Shown here: positions 15,254 to 21,745 of the stretch, piece by piece
Numbering within the stretch: the stretch's first letter is position 1
How the letters are laid out: each line of letters opens with the position of its first letter
Origin: Treponema sp.
GTDB lineage: Bacteria; Spirochaetota; Spirochaetia; Treponematales; Treponemataceae
Direction: 5' to 3'
NCBI GenBank assembly: GCA_024690865.1
Contig: JAILON010000071.1
Span: 1-45,979 of the forward strand
Length of the DNA: 45,979 nucleotides
Made by a program: the position numbers and the translations under genes
Notes under the pieces: generated by a model
The model's input: the letters and a program-made list of their open reading frames with translations, nothing else
Databases searched by the model: none
What the model was told of the DNA's origin: nothing

Positions 15254-15457
15254 ATGTATTTTATTTTGGAATCGGCTGTGGCAAACGGGGCGCGGGCCTC
15301 GGCTGTTACGGCAAAAGAAAATTTCAACGATGCCCGGATGCTGTTCCATCAGGTCCGTGCGAGCGCGTTGGCAAACAAGGACGTGACGGAGGCTATAGCC
15401 GTCGTCCTGGATGATGCCGGCACCGTCATTGAACGTGACAGCCATAGGGCGGGATAA
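15254..15457 (+). CDS. Small phage protein of unknown function
   Basis: The 67-residue product follows GGGGGAG. It is an amphipathic helix-rich protein (residues 20-45) with a small strand end (A-V-V-L-D-D-A-G-T-V-I-E). Similar-looking short proteins occur in late clusters of temperate phages, but no function is known to me. Confidence 0.6.
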   Translation: MYFILESAVANGARASAVTAKENFNDARMLFHQVRASALANKDVTEAIAVVLDDAGTVIERDSHRAG

Positions 15458-15479
15458 AGCTTCTTTCGGAGGTTTTGAA

Positions 15480-15896
15480 ATGACTTCTCGCTATGAGAAT
15501 TCTCAGCGGCTGCTCTGGAACATGAAGTACGCCTGCTTCTTCCTTTCGCTCCTGTCCATAGCGGAGGAGGAGCGGGAGCGGCTGGGACTTGCCGGCACGA
15601 AGGTTGACCTTCTGGACGCGGTGAGGCACTGCCGGGAGAAGGGCTGGATTGACGGCGAGTTTGAGGTCCTGTACGACTGCAAAATACTTGCATGGCTGAC
15701 CGGGAGGAAAGTCACGAAGGCTGTCCTGCAGGCCCCGGGGGTCATCCACGGCAACCAGTACACAATCGAGAAATGGCTGGCGAAGGACGGGGCGTCAAAC
15801 CATTTCCGCCGTCGCTACTTTGACGTGTACAACGGAAGCCGGACGGTCAAAGAGGGAACGAGGATGTGCTACTACGTGTACACCTTCAAGGAGTAG
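15480..15896 (+). CDS. Candidate papain-fold cysteine peptidase (possible endolysin)
   Basis: ATG 15480 follows CGGAGG. The 138-residue protein has C19 at the start of a hydrophobic helix (Y-A-C-F-F-L-S-L-L), H108 in S-N-H-F and D115/N118 in Y-F-D-V-Y-N-G-S, in the order and spacing of C39/papain-like peptidases (Cys helix, His on a strand, Asp/Asn after it). From memory it also resembles spirochaete DUF261-type proteins. It lies immediately before the holin-like gene and no lysozyme, amidase or transglycosylase is visible elsewhere in the window, so a wall-cleaving role is inferred. It could instead be an unrelated protein with a chance triad. Confidence 0.5.
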   Translation: MTSRYENSQRLLWNMKYACFFLSLLSIAEEERERLGLAGTKVDLLDAVRHCREKGWIDGEFEVLYDCKILAWLTGRKVTKAVLQAPGVIHGNQYTIEKWLAKDGASNHFRRRYFDVYNGSRTVKEGTRMCYYVYTFKE

Positions 15897-15904
15897 GTGA
15901 CAGA

Positions 15905-16177
15905 ATGGATATTGAAAGCTTCATAGACGTCAAGGCAATCATCCAGATTGCGCTGTTTATGGTCGGGTTTACGCAGATGGTCAAGCAGCTGTTTTCGGTG
16001 AAGCACCCGAAGCTGAAAATCCTGCTGACCATCGCGGTCGGAATCGGGGGCGGGCTGCTGCTCCAGTTCCTGCCGACGTGGATTTTCACGACGCTTCTGG
16101 GCGTGTCCGTTGGCGTGATCTTCTACGACAACGTGCTCAAGCTCTTGGAAAAACTTGTCCGGGGGCTTGAGCAGTGA
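15905..16177 (+). CDS. Holin-like membrane protein
   Basis: The 90-residue protein has three hydrophobic stretches (about residues 10-26, 38-58 and 60-77) and a charged C-terminal tail (K-L-L-E-K-L-V-R-G-L-E-Q), a typical small holin. ATG 15905 is chosen over an upstream TTG because GGAGTAGGTGA precedes it. It would make the inner-membrane holes that release or activate the lysis enzyme. Its stop overlaps the first of a chain of micro-ORFs. Confidence 0.7.
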   Translation: MDIESFIDVKAIIQIALFMVGFTQMVKQLFSVKHPKLKILLTIAVGIGGGLLLQFLPTWIFTTLLGVSVGVIFYDNVLKLLEKLVRGLEQ

Positions 16178-16251
16178 GCATTGAAGAGATAATCGTCGTG
16201 CTAGTGGTAGTTTCAGTCCACTATATACTAAGCAGGGGGACGGAGCAATGA
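16174..16251 (+). CDS. Micro-ORF 1 (25 aa) of a coupled chain, membrane peptide
   Basis: GTG 16174 overlaps the holin-like stop (GTGA). The peptide is mostly hydrophobic (I-I-V-V-L-V-V-V-S-V) with a polar end. Its own stop overlaps the next ATG (ATGA). It is too short for automatic calling and is accepted because it starts a run of six ORFs, most of them joined by the same 4-base overlap. Confidence 0.45.
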   Translation: MSIEEIIVVLVVVSVHYILSRGTEQ

Positions 16252-16322
16252 GTACTGTAATATTTATAGGCAAGCTGATAGGCATACCTGTGATGTGCTT
16301 CGGTGCTTATGAAGTATGCTGA
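16248..16322 (+). CDS. Micro-ORF 2 (24 aa), hydrophobic peptide
   Basis: It starts in the stop of micro-ORF 1, with GGGGACGGAG upstream. The hydrophobic peptide (V-I-F-I-G-K-L-I-G-I-P-V-M-C-F-G) ends in a cysteine. It overlaps micro-ORF 3 by 14 bases. Confidence 0.45.
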   Translation: MSTVIFIGKLIGIPVMCFGAYEVC

Positions 16323-16356
16323 GTGGCTGTACAGGGATTTCTGGAGCGACGTATGA
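16309..16356 (+). CDS. Micro-ORF 3 (15 aa)
   Basis: The ORF encodes only 15 residues, aromatic and charged (M-K-Y-A-E-W-L-Y-R-D-F-W-S-D-V), and overlaps micro-ORF 4 as ATGA. It may act mainly as a translational link. It is the least certain member of the chain. Confidence 0.3.
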   Translation: MKYAEWLYRDFWSDV

Positions 16357-16436
16357 TTCTGGCAATTCTTGGAACAATACTTGTTGCCTGTGTTGTATCT
16401 GGGTTCTACATATTCATTGACGAGGTGCTGGGATGA
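16353..16436 (+). CDS. Micro-ORF 4 (27 aa), single-pass membrane peptide
   Basis: The peptide is almost entirely hydrophobic with an acidic end (I-D-E-V-L-G). It shares the pattern A-x-L-G-T-x-x-x-x-x-x-V-V with micro-ORF 5, so the two look like duplicates. ATGA overlaps on both sides. Confidence 0.5.
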   Translation: MILAILGTILVACVVSGFYIFIDEVLG

Positions 16437-16519
16437 TTTGGGCTGTTCTTGGAACACTCTGCATAGGCCTTGGATGCGTCGTATTGGGGTATATGATTAC
16501 GGAAGGAGCATTTGAATGA
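16433..16519 (+). CDS. Micro-ORF 5 (28 aa), single-pass membrane peptide
   Basis: Similar to micro-ORF 4 (A-V-L-G-T-L-C-I-G-L-G-C-V-V-L-G), with an acidic end (T-E-G-A-F-E). It begins and ends with 4-base ATGA overlaps. GGAAGGAG near its end is an excellent ribosome site for micro-ORF 6. Confidence 0.5.
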   Translation: MIWAVLGTLCIGLGCVVLGYMITEGAFE

Positions 16520-16596
16520 TTTGGTGTCATAAATGTAAAACGTACTACACGCACAAGTGGAACGAGCTTCGTGTGTGTCCGAGGGGCAGGCCATAA
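16516..16596 (+). CDS. Micro-ORF 6 (26 aa), zinc-knuckle peptide
   Basis: ATG 16516 follows GGAAGGAG by 7 bases. The peptide contains C-H-K-C and a later V-C-P, a half zinc ribbon, in a basic and aromatic context. It ends the chain; the structured RNA stretch follows directly. Confidence 0.45.
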   Translation: MIWCHKCKTYYTHKWNELRVCPRGRP

Positions 16597-16694
16597 CCGT
16601 CCGTTGGACGGGGCACATATAAACCTAACCGTATCGGGTAAGTATACGGGTGTCAAAAACATTAAGCACCTAAGTGCGCCGGGTAAGAGCGCAC
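16597..16694 (+). ncRNA. Structured RNA stretch with twin hairpins
   Basis: Three perfect 6-bp hairpins follow one another: CCGTCC-GTT-GGACGG (16597-16611), CCGTAT-CGGGTAAGT-ATACGG (16629-16649) and GTGCGC-CGGGTAAGA-GCGCAC (16674-16694). The last two share the loop CGGGTAAG(T/A) while their stems differ completely, which is what a conserved structured RNA would show. They could be D-arms of eroded tRNAs or a protein-binding motif. No protein-coding frame is evident here. Confidence 0.45.
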
Positions 16695-16698
16695 CCTT

Positions 16699-16769
16699 GC
16701 CTTTGTAGCACAACGGTAGTGCGGGCGGTCCGTAACCGTCTGGTGGGCGTTCGATTCGCTCCGGGGGCT
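16699..16769 (+). tRNA. tRNA-like gene with anticodon loop TCCGTAA
   Basis: A full cloverleaf can be drawn: acceptor GCCTTTG (16699-16705) with CGGGGGC (16762-16768, three G-U pairs); D-arm GCAC-AACGGTA-GTGC (16708-16722); anticodon arm GGCGG-TCCGTAA-CCGTC (16724-16740); T-arm GGGCG-TTCGATT-CGCTC (16745-16761). The loop would give anticodon CGT (Thr), but position 33 is C instead of the near-invariant U, and no CCA is encoded. It may be a modified phage tRNA, a decoy or a decayed gene. Confidence 0.55.
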
Positions 16770-16773
16770 TGAA

Positions 16774-16926
16774 ATGGATGGATGGGACAATCTTGCATGG
16801 TATCAGGAGGGGTGGGTCCCCGTCGTGGGGGCGGCATTCCTTACGGTGGCCGTCGTAGCTGCGGTGGCGTGGTTTATCGACGGCATAGTCAAATATGCCT
16901 ACTGGTGGCACAAGGAGGAGGAATGA
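16774..16926 (+). CDS. Small membrane protein of the lysis cassette
   Basis: The 50-residue product has one hydrophobic helix (V-V-G-A-A-F-L-T-V-A-V-V-A-A-V-A-W-F-I) between a W/D/E-rich N-terminus and a Y/W/H/E-rich C-terminus. It overlaps the start of the lipoprotein gene (ATG 16923). Holin, antiholin or pinholin roles are possible by position. Confidence 0.55.
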   Translation: MDGWDNLAWYQEGWVPVVGAAFLTVAVVAAVAWFIDGIVKYAYWWHKEEE

Positions 16927-17339
16927 GAAATGGGAAGGTTCATTGTCTGCTGTCTGCTTTCGCTGCTCTTGCCGCTCTTTTTCTTTGCGCAGGACTCACA
17001 GCCTGCCAGTCCGCCCAGCTACAGGGAGACGATGCAGGGATTGTCGCAGCAAATTCACGGGCAGCTGGAAGACTTGAGGCGACAGTCCGAGACCTTGACG
17101 ACACAATTGGCGATAGCCGAGAACGACTTGCGATTGTCGCAAGGGCAGGTGAGCGAATTAAAGACGGAGTTGACCGACTTGAATACCTGTTTGGAGAATA
17201 CGAACAGGAAGTTGGCCGACTACTCGACGAAATTGACCGAATACGAGCAGAAGCTGAAAGCGAGGGCGCGTCTGATACGGGCGGGGGTTATGCTGATAAT
17301 CCTCTTCGTGCTGGTGCGGGTGGCACTCGCCCTCCTTAA
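16923..17339 (+). CDS. Outer-membrane spanin-like lipoprotein (nested gene)
   Basis: The 138-residue product starts with a basic N-terminus and a hydrophobic stretch, ending in lipobox L-T-A-C28, so a lipidated outer-membrane protein is predicted. The mature part is helical and heptad-like (residues about 45-115: L-E-x-x-V-x-x-L-D-D pattern) and ends in a G/P-rich tail (G-G-T-R-P-P). Almost the whole gene is read in another frame by the next entry, as Rz1 is nested in Rz of lambda. It should pair with that protein to fuse the membranes in the last step of lysis. Confidence 0.65.
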   Translation: MRNGKVHCLLSAFAALAALFLCAGLTACQSAQLQGDDAGIVAANSRAAGRLEATVRDLDDTIGDSRERLAIVARAGERIKDGVDRLEYLFGEYEQEVGRLLDEIDRIRAEAESEGASDTGGGYADNPLRAGAGGTRPP

Positions 17340-17388
17340 GCTCAAGTTCGGAATCAAGATACCCTACTGGATAAACCTAATCCTATAA
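16930..17388 (+). CDS. Inner-membrane spanin-like coiled-coil protein
   Basis: The 152-residue product has a signal-like hydrophobic N-terminus (residues 5-20, then A-Q), a long coiled coil (about 30-105) with many Q/L/E heptads, and a membrane helix at about 111-132. Ordinary i-spanins have only the N-terminal anchor, so the C-terminal anchor is unusual. The gene shares 410 bases with the lipoprotein gene in a different frame. Leu is written TTG about ten times, unlike neighbouring genes, apparently because the other frame needs CTT-G there, which argues that both frames are selected. Confidence 0.65.
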   Translation: MGRFIVCCLLSLLLPLFFFAQDSQPASPPSYRETMQGLSQQIHGQLEDLRRQSETLTTQLAIAENDLRLSQGQVSELKTELTDLNTCLENTNRKLADYSTKLTEYEQKLKARARLIRAGVMLIILFVLVRVALALLKLKFGIKIPYWINLIL

Positions 17389-17400
17389 AAGGAGGATTGC

Positions 17401-18138
17401 ATGGACGGCAATAACGGAAAGCTCGTCCTCCGCTCCCTCCCTGCGTCCGTCGAGACCAGGGAGAAGGAGGGCGGCGGGAAGTGCATAGCGGGGGTAATTC
17501 CCTATGACAAGAACTCGGAAGACCTGGGAGGATTCTTCGAGGTAATCAGGAACGGCGCGTTCGACCGCTCGCTCAAGCAGGGCGACGTGCGCTGCCTGTG
17601 GGGGCACAACACCCAGTACGTGCTCGGACGCTCCGGTGCGAAGACGCTGACGCTGGAAAGCCGTGACGACGGGCTCCACTTCGAGTGCAGCCTGCCGGAC
17701 GCGGGCTGGGCGAGCGACCTCTACGGGAGCGTCAAACGCGGCGACGTGCCGGGCGTGAGCTTCGGCTTCTACGTTGTCCGCGACGCCTGGAAGCGGACGC
17801 GGGGCGAGCCTGCCCTGCGCGAGCTGCTTGACGTTGACCTCCTTGAGGTCAGCGTCGGCGTGGCGTTCCCGGCATACCCGGACGCTTCGGCGGGGACCCG
17901 CGCCCTCTTCGAGAGCAAGGGCATAAACCTTGACGGGCTCGGTGACGTGCTGAAAAAGCAAAGTGACTGTATGAGCGAGGAGGACGTTTCCGCTATCAGG
18001 GGCGTGATAACGTCGCTCGAAAAACTGATACCCGCGACCAAACAGGAGCCGGATGCCCTTGCTGCCTTTGACAGCAGGCGGCGCGAGCTGGACATACTGG
18101 ACGCGGAGGAAAAAGGAGAAAACGACTATGGATTTTGA
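17401..18138 (+). CDS. Prohead protease (HK97 family, S78)
   Basis: The 245-residue protein has the caudovirus prohead serine protease core: G-H-N-T-Q-Y-V-L-G-R near residue 61-70 carries the catalytic His, and L-L-E-V-S-V-G-V-A-F-P-A-Y near 145-158 carries the Ser. It cleaves the scaffold part of the capsid protein during head maturation. AAGGAGG precedes ATG 17401. The C-terminus overlaps the capsid gene by 11 bases. A copy of the 12-base motif AAAGTGACTGTA (17960) falls in its linker. Confidence 0.9.
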   Translation: MDGNNGKLVLRSLPASVETREKEGGGKCIAGVIPYDKNSEDLGGFFEVIRNGAFDRSLKQGDVRCLWGHNTQYVLGRSGAKTLTLESRDDGLHFECSLPDAGWASDLYGSVKRGDVPGVSFGFYVVRDAWKRTRGEPALRELLDVDLLEVSVGVAFPAYPDASAGTRALFESKGINLDGLGDVLKKQSDCMSEEDVSAIRGVITSLEKLIPATKQEPDALAAFDSRRRELDILDAEEKGENDYGF

Positions 18139-19336
18139 CAAGCTTTCCCTCCGGGAGAAGATTGACACCCGCGAGAACATCATCAAGCAGATGCGCTCCC
18201 TGAACGACGGCTGCAAGGACGAGAAGGGCGAGGTCCGCTCGTTCACCGCCGAGGAGGAGGGCAAGTACAAGGGCATGTCCGAGGACGTGCGCAGGCTTAC
18301 CGACCTCATCTCCAAGGAGAAGCGCGAGCTGGAGCTGAAGGGCTTCACCGATACCCTGCCCGCTCCCGAGCCGGAGGCGAGGAAGCAGGACGGCAGGATG
18401 GCCGCCTTCCGCGACTACCTCCGCGCCGGTGTTGCGGGAATGTCCGCGGAGGCGCGTGCCGCCCTGGTCGTGGACGGGGACGGAGCTTCCGCCGCAGCCC
18501 TTGCCCCGCAGGAGCTGGTCAACCAGATCCTGACTCCTGCCCGCAGCGACCTTTCCCTGCTCTCCAAGGTCTACACCGTCCACCTCTCCAAGGCTGCCGG
18601 AATCGGAGTCCCCTATGAGGCCGCCGATGCCGACGACGCAGCATGGACGACCGAGGTTCCCGTCAGCATCGCCGACGAGTCCTCCCTGTCCTACGGCAAG
18701 CGCGAGCTGGGAGCCCACGCCTTGGTCAAGCTGGTCACCATCTCCGACAAGGCCCTCAAGACGAACGCCTTCAACCTTGAGTCCATCATCGGCGACAAGA
18801 TCCGCTACAAGATGCAGGCCGCCCTTGAGAACGCCATCATCAACGGCTCGGGCGCCGGCCAGCCGCTCGGCCTCTTCACGGCTTCCGCAAACGGAATCCC
18901 CGCGTCCGCCGACTTCGAGGCGGCGAGCGCGACGGCCCTTGCAGCCGACGACATCATCAAGGCCAAGCGGTCTCTCAAGTCCGCATACCGCTCCAGGGCA
19001 AGCTGGCTCTTCCACCCGGACACGGTGACCAAGCTCCTGCTCCTGAAGGACAAGAACGACCAGTACCTGTGGCGGAGCGGCCTCACGGTCTCCGACCCGG
19101 ACATTCTGGACGGTGCGCCGGTCATCGAGAGCGACTTCGTTCCGAACACGATGACCACCGGCCTCTACGTCGGCATGTTCGGCGACTTCTCCCGCTACTG
19201 GATGACGATGGTCGATTCCATCGCAATCACCCGCCTGACCGAGAAGTATTACCCCTCCGTGGGTTTCTCGGCCCTTGCCTACGCGGACGGCCAGCCGGTC
19301 ATGGCAGAGGCCTTCACGCGCATCAAGATGGCGTAA
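18128..19336 (+). CDS. Major capsid protein (HK97 fold)
   Basis: ATG 18128 follows AAAAAGGAGAAAA. The 402-residue product has an N-terminal helical delta domain (residues 1-100, heptad-rich, scaffold-like, removed by the protease in HK97-type phages) and a shell domain with P-Q-E-L-V-N-Q-I-L near 130, L-V-K-L-V-T-I-S near 200, and a C-terminal P-V-M-A-E-A-F-T. It forms the icosahedral head. Confidence 0.93.
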   Translation: MDFDKLSLREKIDTRENIIKQMRSLNDGCKDEKGEVRSFTAEEEGKYKGMSEDVRRLTDLISKEKRELELKGFTDTLPAPEPEARKQDGRMAAFRDYLRAGVAGMSAEARAALVVDGDGASAAALAPQELVNQILTPARSDLSLLSKVYTVHLSKAAGIGVPYEAADADDAAWTTEVPVSIADESSLSYGKRELGAHALVKLVTISDKALKTNAFNLESIIGDKIRYKMQAALENAIINGSGAGQPLGLFTASANGIPASADFEAASATALAADDIIKAKRSLKSAYRSRASWLFHPDTVTKLLLLKDKNDQYLWRSGLTVSDPDILDGAPVIESDFVPNTMTTGLYVGMFGDFSRYWMTMVDSIAITRLTEKYYPSVGFSALAYADGQPVMAEAFTRIKMA

Positions 19337-19348
19337 GGAGGTCGGCTC

Positions 19349-19585
19349 ATGGCAGAGAAGAAGCTCGTGAGGGCAACCATGAAGGAAACCCTCATGTCCG
19401 ACCTGGGCCGCCTTGAGCGGGGCAGGTCATACGAGATACCGGAGGACAGGCTCGCCGCCTGGGAGAAGGCGGGGCTTGCCGCGAAAGACGACGGGAAATC
19501 CGCGGCTGCCGGGGAGGCGGATGCCTCCAAGGGTTCCAAGGGTTCCAAGAAGGAAAAGAAATCCGCCGAGGGCGGGAAGGAATAG
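19349..19585 (+). CDS. Small head protein, unknown
   Basis: The 78-residue product has a basic N-terminal half ending in a helix and a low-complexity K/G/S/A tail with a KGSKGSK repeat. It sits between capsid and head-tail connector genes, where small decoration or head-completion proteins lie. GGAGG lies near 19337. Function is not recognised. Confidence 0.6.
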   Translation: MAEKKLVRATMKETLMSDLGRLERGRSYEIPEDRLAAWEKAGLAAKDDGKSAAAGEADASKGSKGSKKEKKSAEGGKE

Positions 19586-19591
19586 CGGAAG

Positions 19592-20128
19592 ATGGCGTAC
19601 ATAACCGAGAAGCTGCTTGAGGAGTTTGCGGGGAAGTACCCCGAGGCCGAATCGGGGCTGCCCGCCGTGTACGCCGAGGCCGCCCTGAGCCGCATAGCCC
19701 GCTACCTGCGCTACGACCCGGAGCTGAAGGAGTACTCGGTCAAGGTTTGGGGCGACGGCACGGACAGCGTCGTCCTCCCTGCCCCCGTTTTCTCCATCAT
19801 ATCCGTCTCCGTGGACGGCAGGCCGCAGGAGAACGACGGCTGGGAATGGAGCAAGAACTACCTTTCCCGCCGCCTTGCGAACGGACAGAAGGAGATCTTC
19901 TCTTCCGGCACGCGGCTGGAAATTTCCTTCATGGGCGGCCATGACCCCGTTCCGAGGGACATTCTGGAAGCCGCGCTCAAGCTTGCAACGCTCAGCTGGG
20001 AAGCCGCCGGGGGAAATATTGCCGTTACCAGCACATCCTTCGCGGACACGGGGACGAGGAGCTTCAACAACTTCAGCCCTGACCGCATCCTGAACGAGAT
20101 AAACGGCTGGAGGATTTACCATGTCTAG
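19592..20128 (+). CDS. Head-tail connector (gp6-like adaptor)
   Basis: The 178-residue protein is helical at both ends with a strand-rich insertion (residues about 65-125), the layout of phage gp6/connector adaptors that bind below the portal. The position after the capsid and before a gp10-like gene matches HK97-type synteny. It overlaps the next gene by 8 bases. Confidence 0.65.
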   Translation: MAYITEKLLEEFAGKYPEAESGLPAVYAEAALSRIARYLRYDPELKEYSVKVWGDGTDSVVLPAPVFSIISVSVDGRPQENDGWEWSKNYLSRRLANGQKEIFSSGTRLEISFMGGHDPVPRDILEAALKLATLSWEAAGGNIAVTSTSFADTGTRSFNNFSPDRILNEINGWRIYHV

Positions 20129-20567
20129 CGTCCAGATGGTCAGCATCAAGGCGGACGTTGACGAGGTTCAGAAAGCCCTCAAAGGCACGGCCAAGAGCCT
20201 GAAATCCATCAGGAAGCAGGCCCTCGGAATCGTGGGGCGGGTGGAATCAAAGGCGGTACGCCAGGCAATCACCGCAAGCACCGGGAAGAGGACGGGCGAC
20301 CTCCGCAAGGCGTTCAGCTACAAGGTCGCGAAGGACGGCTCCACCGTCACGGTCTGGCCCCGCCCGAAGGACAAGATGGAGGAGGGGCGCAAGGTGTTCC
20401 TGAAATCCGTAATCCTGTCCTACGGTTACGATGCCGGGCACAGGAAAGGCCCGCACGTCGCGGCGCGGAACTTCGTGCAGAAGGGGCGCGAGGCCATAGA
20501 CAGGGGCGACTACGTCGCTGAGCTCCAGAAGATGGTCGACAAAGAGCTGAAGAAATACTGGGGGTAG
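20121..20567 (+). CDS. HK97 gp10-like head-tail/tail component
   Basis: The 148-residue product starts with two helices (K-A-D-V-D-E-V-Q-K-A-L) followed by a small beta domain and A-R-N-F-V-Q-K-G near residue 113, the pattern of the HK97-gp10-like family, which completes the neck. It lies in the expected place between adaptor and tail-terminator genes. Confidence 0.7.
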   Translation: MSSVQMVSIKADVDEVQKALKGTAKSLKSIRKQALGIVGRVESKAVRQAITASTGKRTGDLRKAFSYKVAKDGSTVTVWPRPKDKMEEGRKVFLKSVILSYGYDAGHRKGPHVAARNFVQKGREAIDRGDYVAELQKMVDKELKKYWG

Positions 20568-20570
20568 GAT

Positions 20571-21047
20571 TTGGAAGAGGCATTCGACGCGCTGAAAAAA
20601 TTCATCGGGGAAAAGCTGCCGGAACGGCTCGCGGAGTTTTCCGACGGCGATACACCCCTGCTTCCCCCGGCGAAAATCGTGTTCGGGGTCGTGGACGTTT
20701 CCCGCTCCGACGCGAAATGCACCTGCGCAATCCTGCCCGGCAAGACCGAGGAGGAGGAGCCGACGCTGACGGCGGGAGTCACGTCCAACACGCTGACCGT
20801 CGGTTTCATCCACAGGGGCGCGGACTACCAGACCCTGCTCAGGCAGATGGTGCGGACGGCAAAGGCCTTCCGCGTCGCCGTGCGGAGCGACTGGACGCTC
20901 GGCGGCCTTGTGGACAAGGCTGAGCTGGGCGGGACGGAATTCTACCCGGACGCGGGGGCGACAAGCGGCAGCTGCTGCATATCCGAGACGGAGATAACGG
21001 TGCAGGTTCCGGAGGCGAATGCCCCGGAGCTTGACCCGTTCGACTGA
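20571..21047 (+). CDS. Tail terminator/completion-like protein
   Basis: TTG 20571 starts three bases after the previous stop, with only GGGGTAGGA as ribosome site. The 158-residue alpha/beta product (central strands and R-Q-M-V-R-T-A-K-A-F) sits where the tail terminator that caps the tail tube is normally encoded. Assignment rests on order and fold impression. Confidence 0.55.
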   Translation: MEEAFDALKKFIGEKLPERLAEFSDGDTPLLPPAKIVFGVVDVSRSDAKCTCAILPGKTEEEEPTLTAGVTSNTLTVGFIHRGADYQTLLRQMVRTAKAFRVAVRSDWTLGGLVDKAELGGTEFYPDAGATSGSCCISETEITVQVPEANAPELDPFD

Positions 21048-21075
21048 TAAAAGAAACTGACAAGGAGGCCTGACA

Positions 21076-21735
21076 ATGGCACCGGAACTTGTAAAGAAGT
21101 ACAAGATAGGGCTGTGGATTTACGACGAGGCGGGCGAGATGCCTGTCCGCGTGGAGAAGTCCACGGCATTGGACATCTCGCTGAACCCCACGGTGAACAC
21201 GCGGGATTACATCGTTGACCAGCATCCGACCAACGAGATTGACGACTACGCGCCGACGCTCAACCAGTTAATCACGATGTACAAGGGCAACCCGGACTAC
21301 GAGCTGCTCTTCCCCCATGCCTACGACCTGCCCACCGGCGGCAAGGCAAAGCGCAAAGTCCTCATCGTGTTCATGCAGGAGCCGGTCATGCGCGACCGCT
21401 ACACGCTCCAGACCGCATGGCAGGATGGGGCTGTGTACTACACCAAGTCCGGCGACGAGTACACGGCAGCCGGGGAGGTCGCGGAGAACGAGTTCACCGA
21501 GGACACCTACTATACCAAGGAGACCGAGCTTGCGGGCTACAAGGCGTGGAAGATGCCCGAATCGACGCTTTCCTTCACGAACATCAACGGGGGCGAGTCT
21601 TCCCTCACCTTCGACATCAACTTCGGCGGCGTGATAATGAAGGGCTATGCGAGCCCCGACCCGCAGGACAAGCACCCCGTCTTCACCCGGTCGGACAACG
21701 CCGCGGAAGAGTGGGTGGATCCCTTCAAGGCCTAG
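21076..21735 (+). CDS. Major tail tube protein
   Basis: The 219-residue protein has a beta-rich core in two parts, split by a Y/T/E-rich loop with two similar units (A-V-Y-Y-T-K-S-G-D-E-Y near 117 and D-T-Y-Y-T-K-E-T-E near 144). Tube proteins of siphophages lie here, just before the tail chaperone. AAGGAGG is present before ATG 21076. Confidence 0.7.
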   Translation: MAPELVKKYKIGLWIYDEAGEMPVRVEKSTALDISLNPTVNTRDYIVDQHPTNEIDDYAPTLNQLITMYKGNPDYELLFPHAYDLPTGGKAKRKVLIVFMQEPVMRDRYTLQTAWQDGAVYYTKSGDEYTAAGEVAENEFTEDTYYTKETELAGYKAWKMPESTLSFTNINGGESSLTFDINFGGVIMKGYASPDPQDKHPVFTRSDNAAEEWVDPFKA

Positions 21736-21745
21736 GAGCGCGGGG

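Noticed and set aside
16414-16911. Reverse-strand 165-codon ORF opposite the micro-ORF chain and tRNA-like gene
   Set aside because: It crosses the structured RNA and tRNA-like region and has no ribosome site; the plus-strand reading is more coherent.
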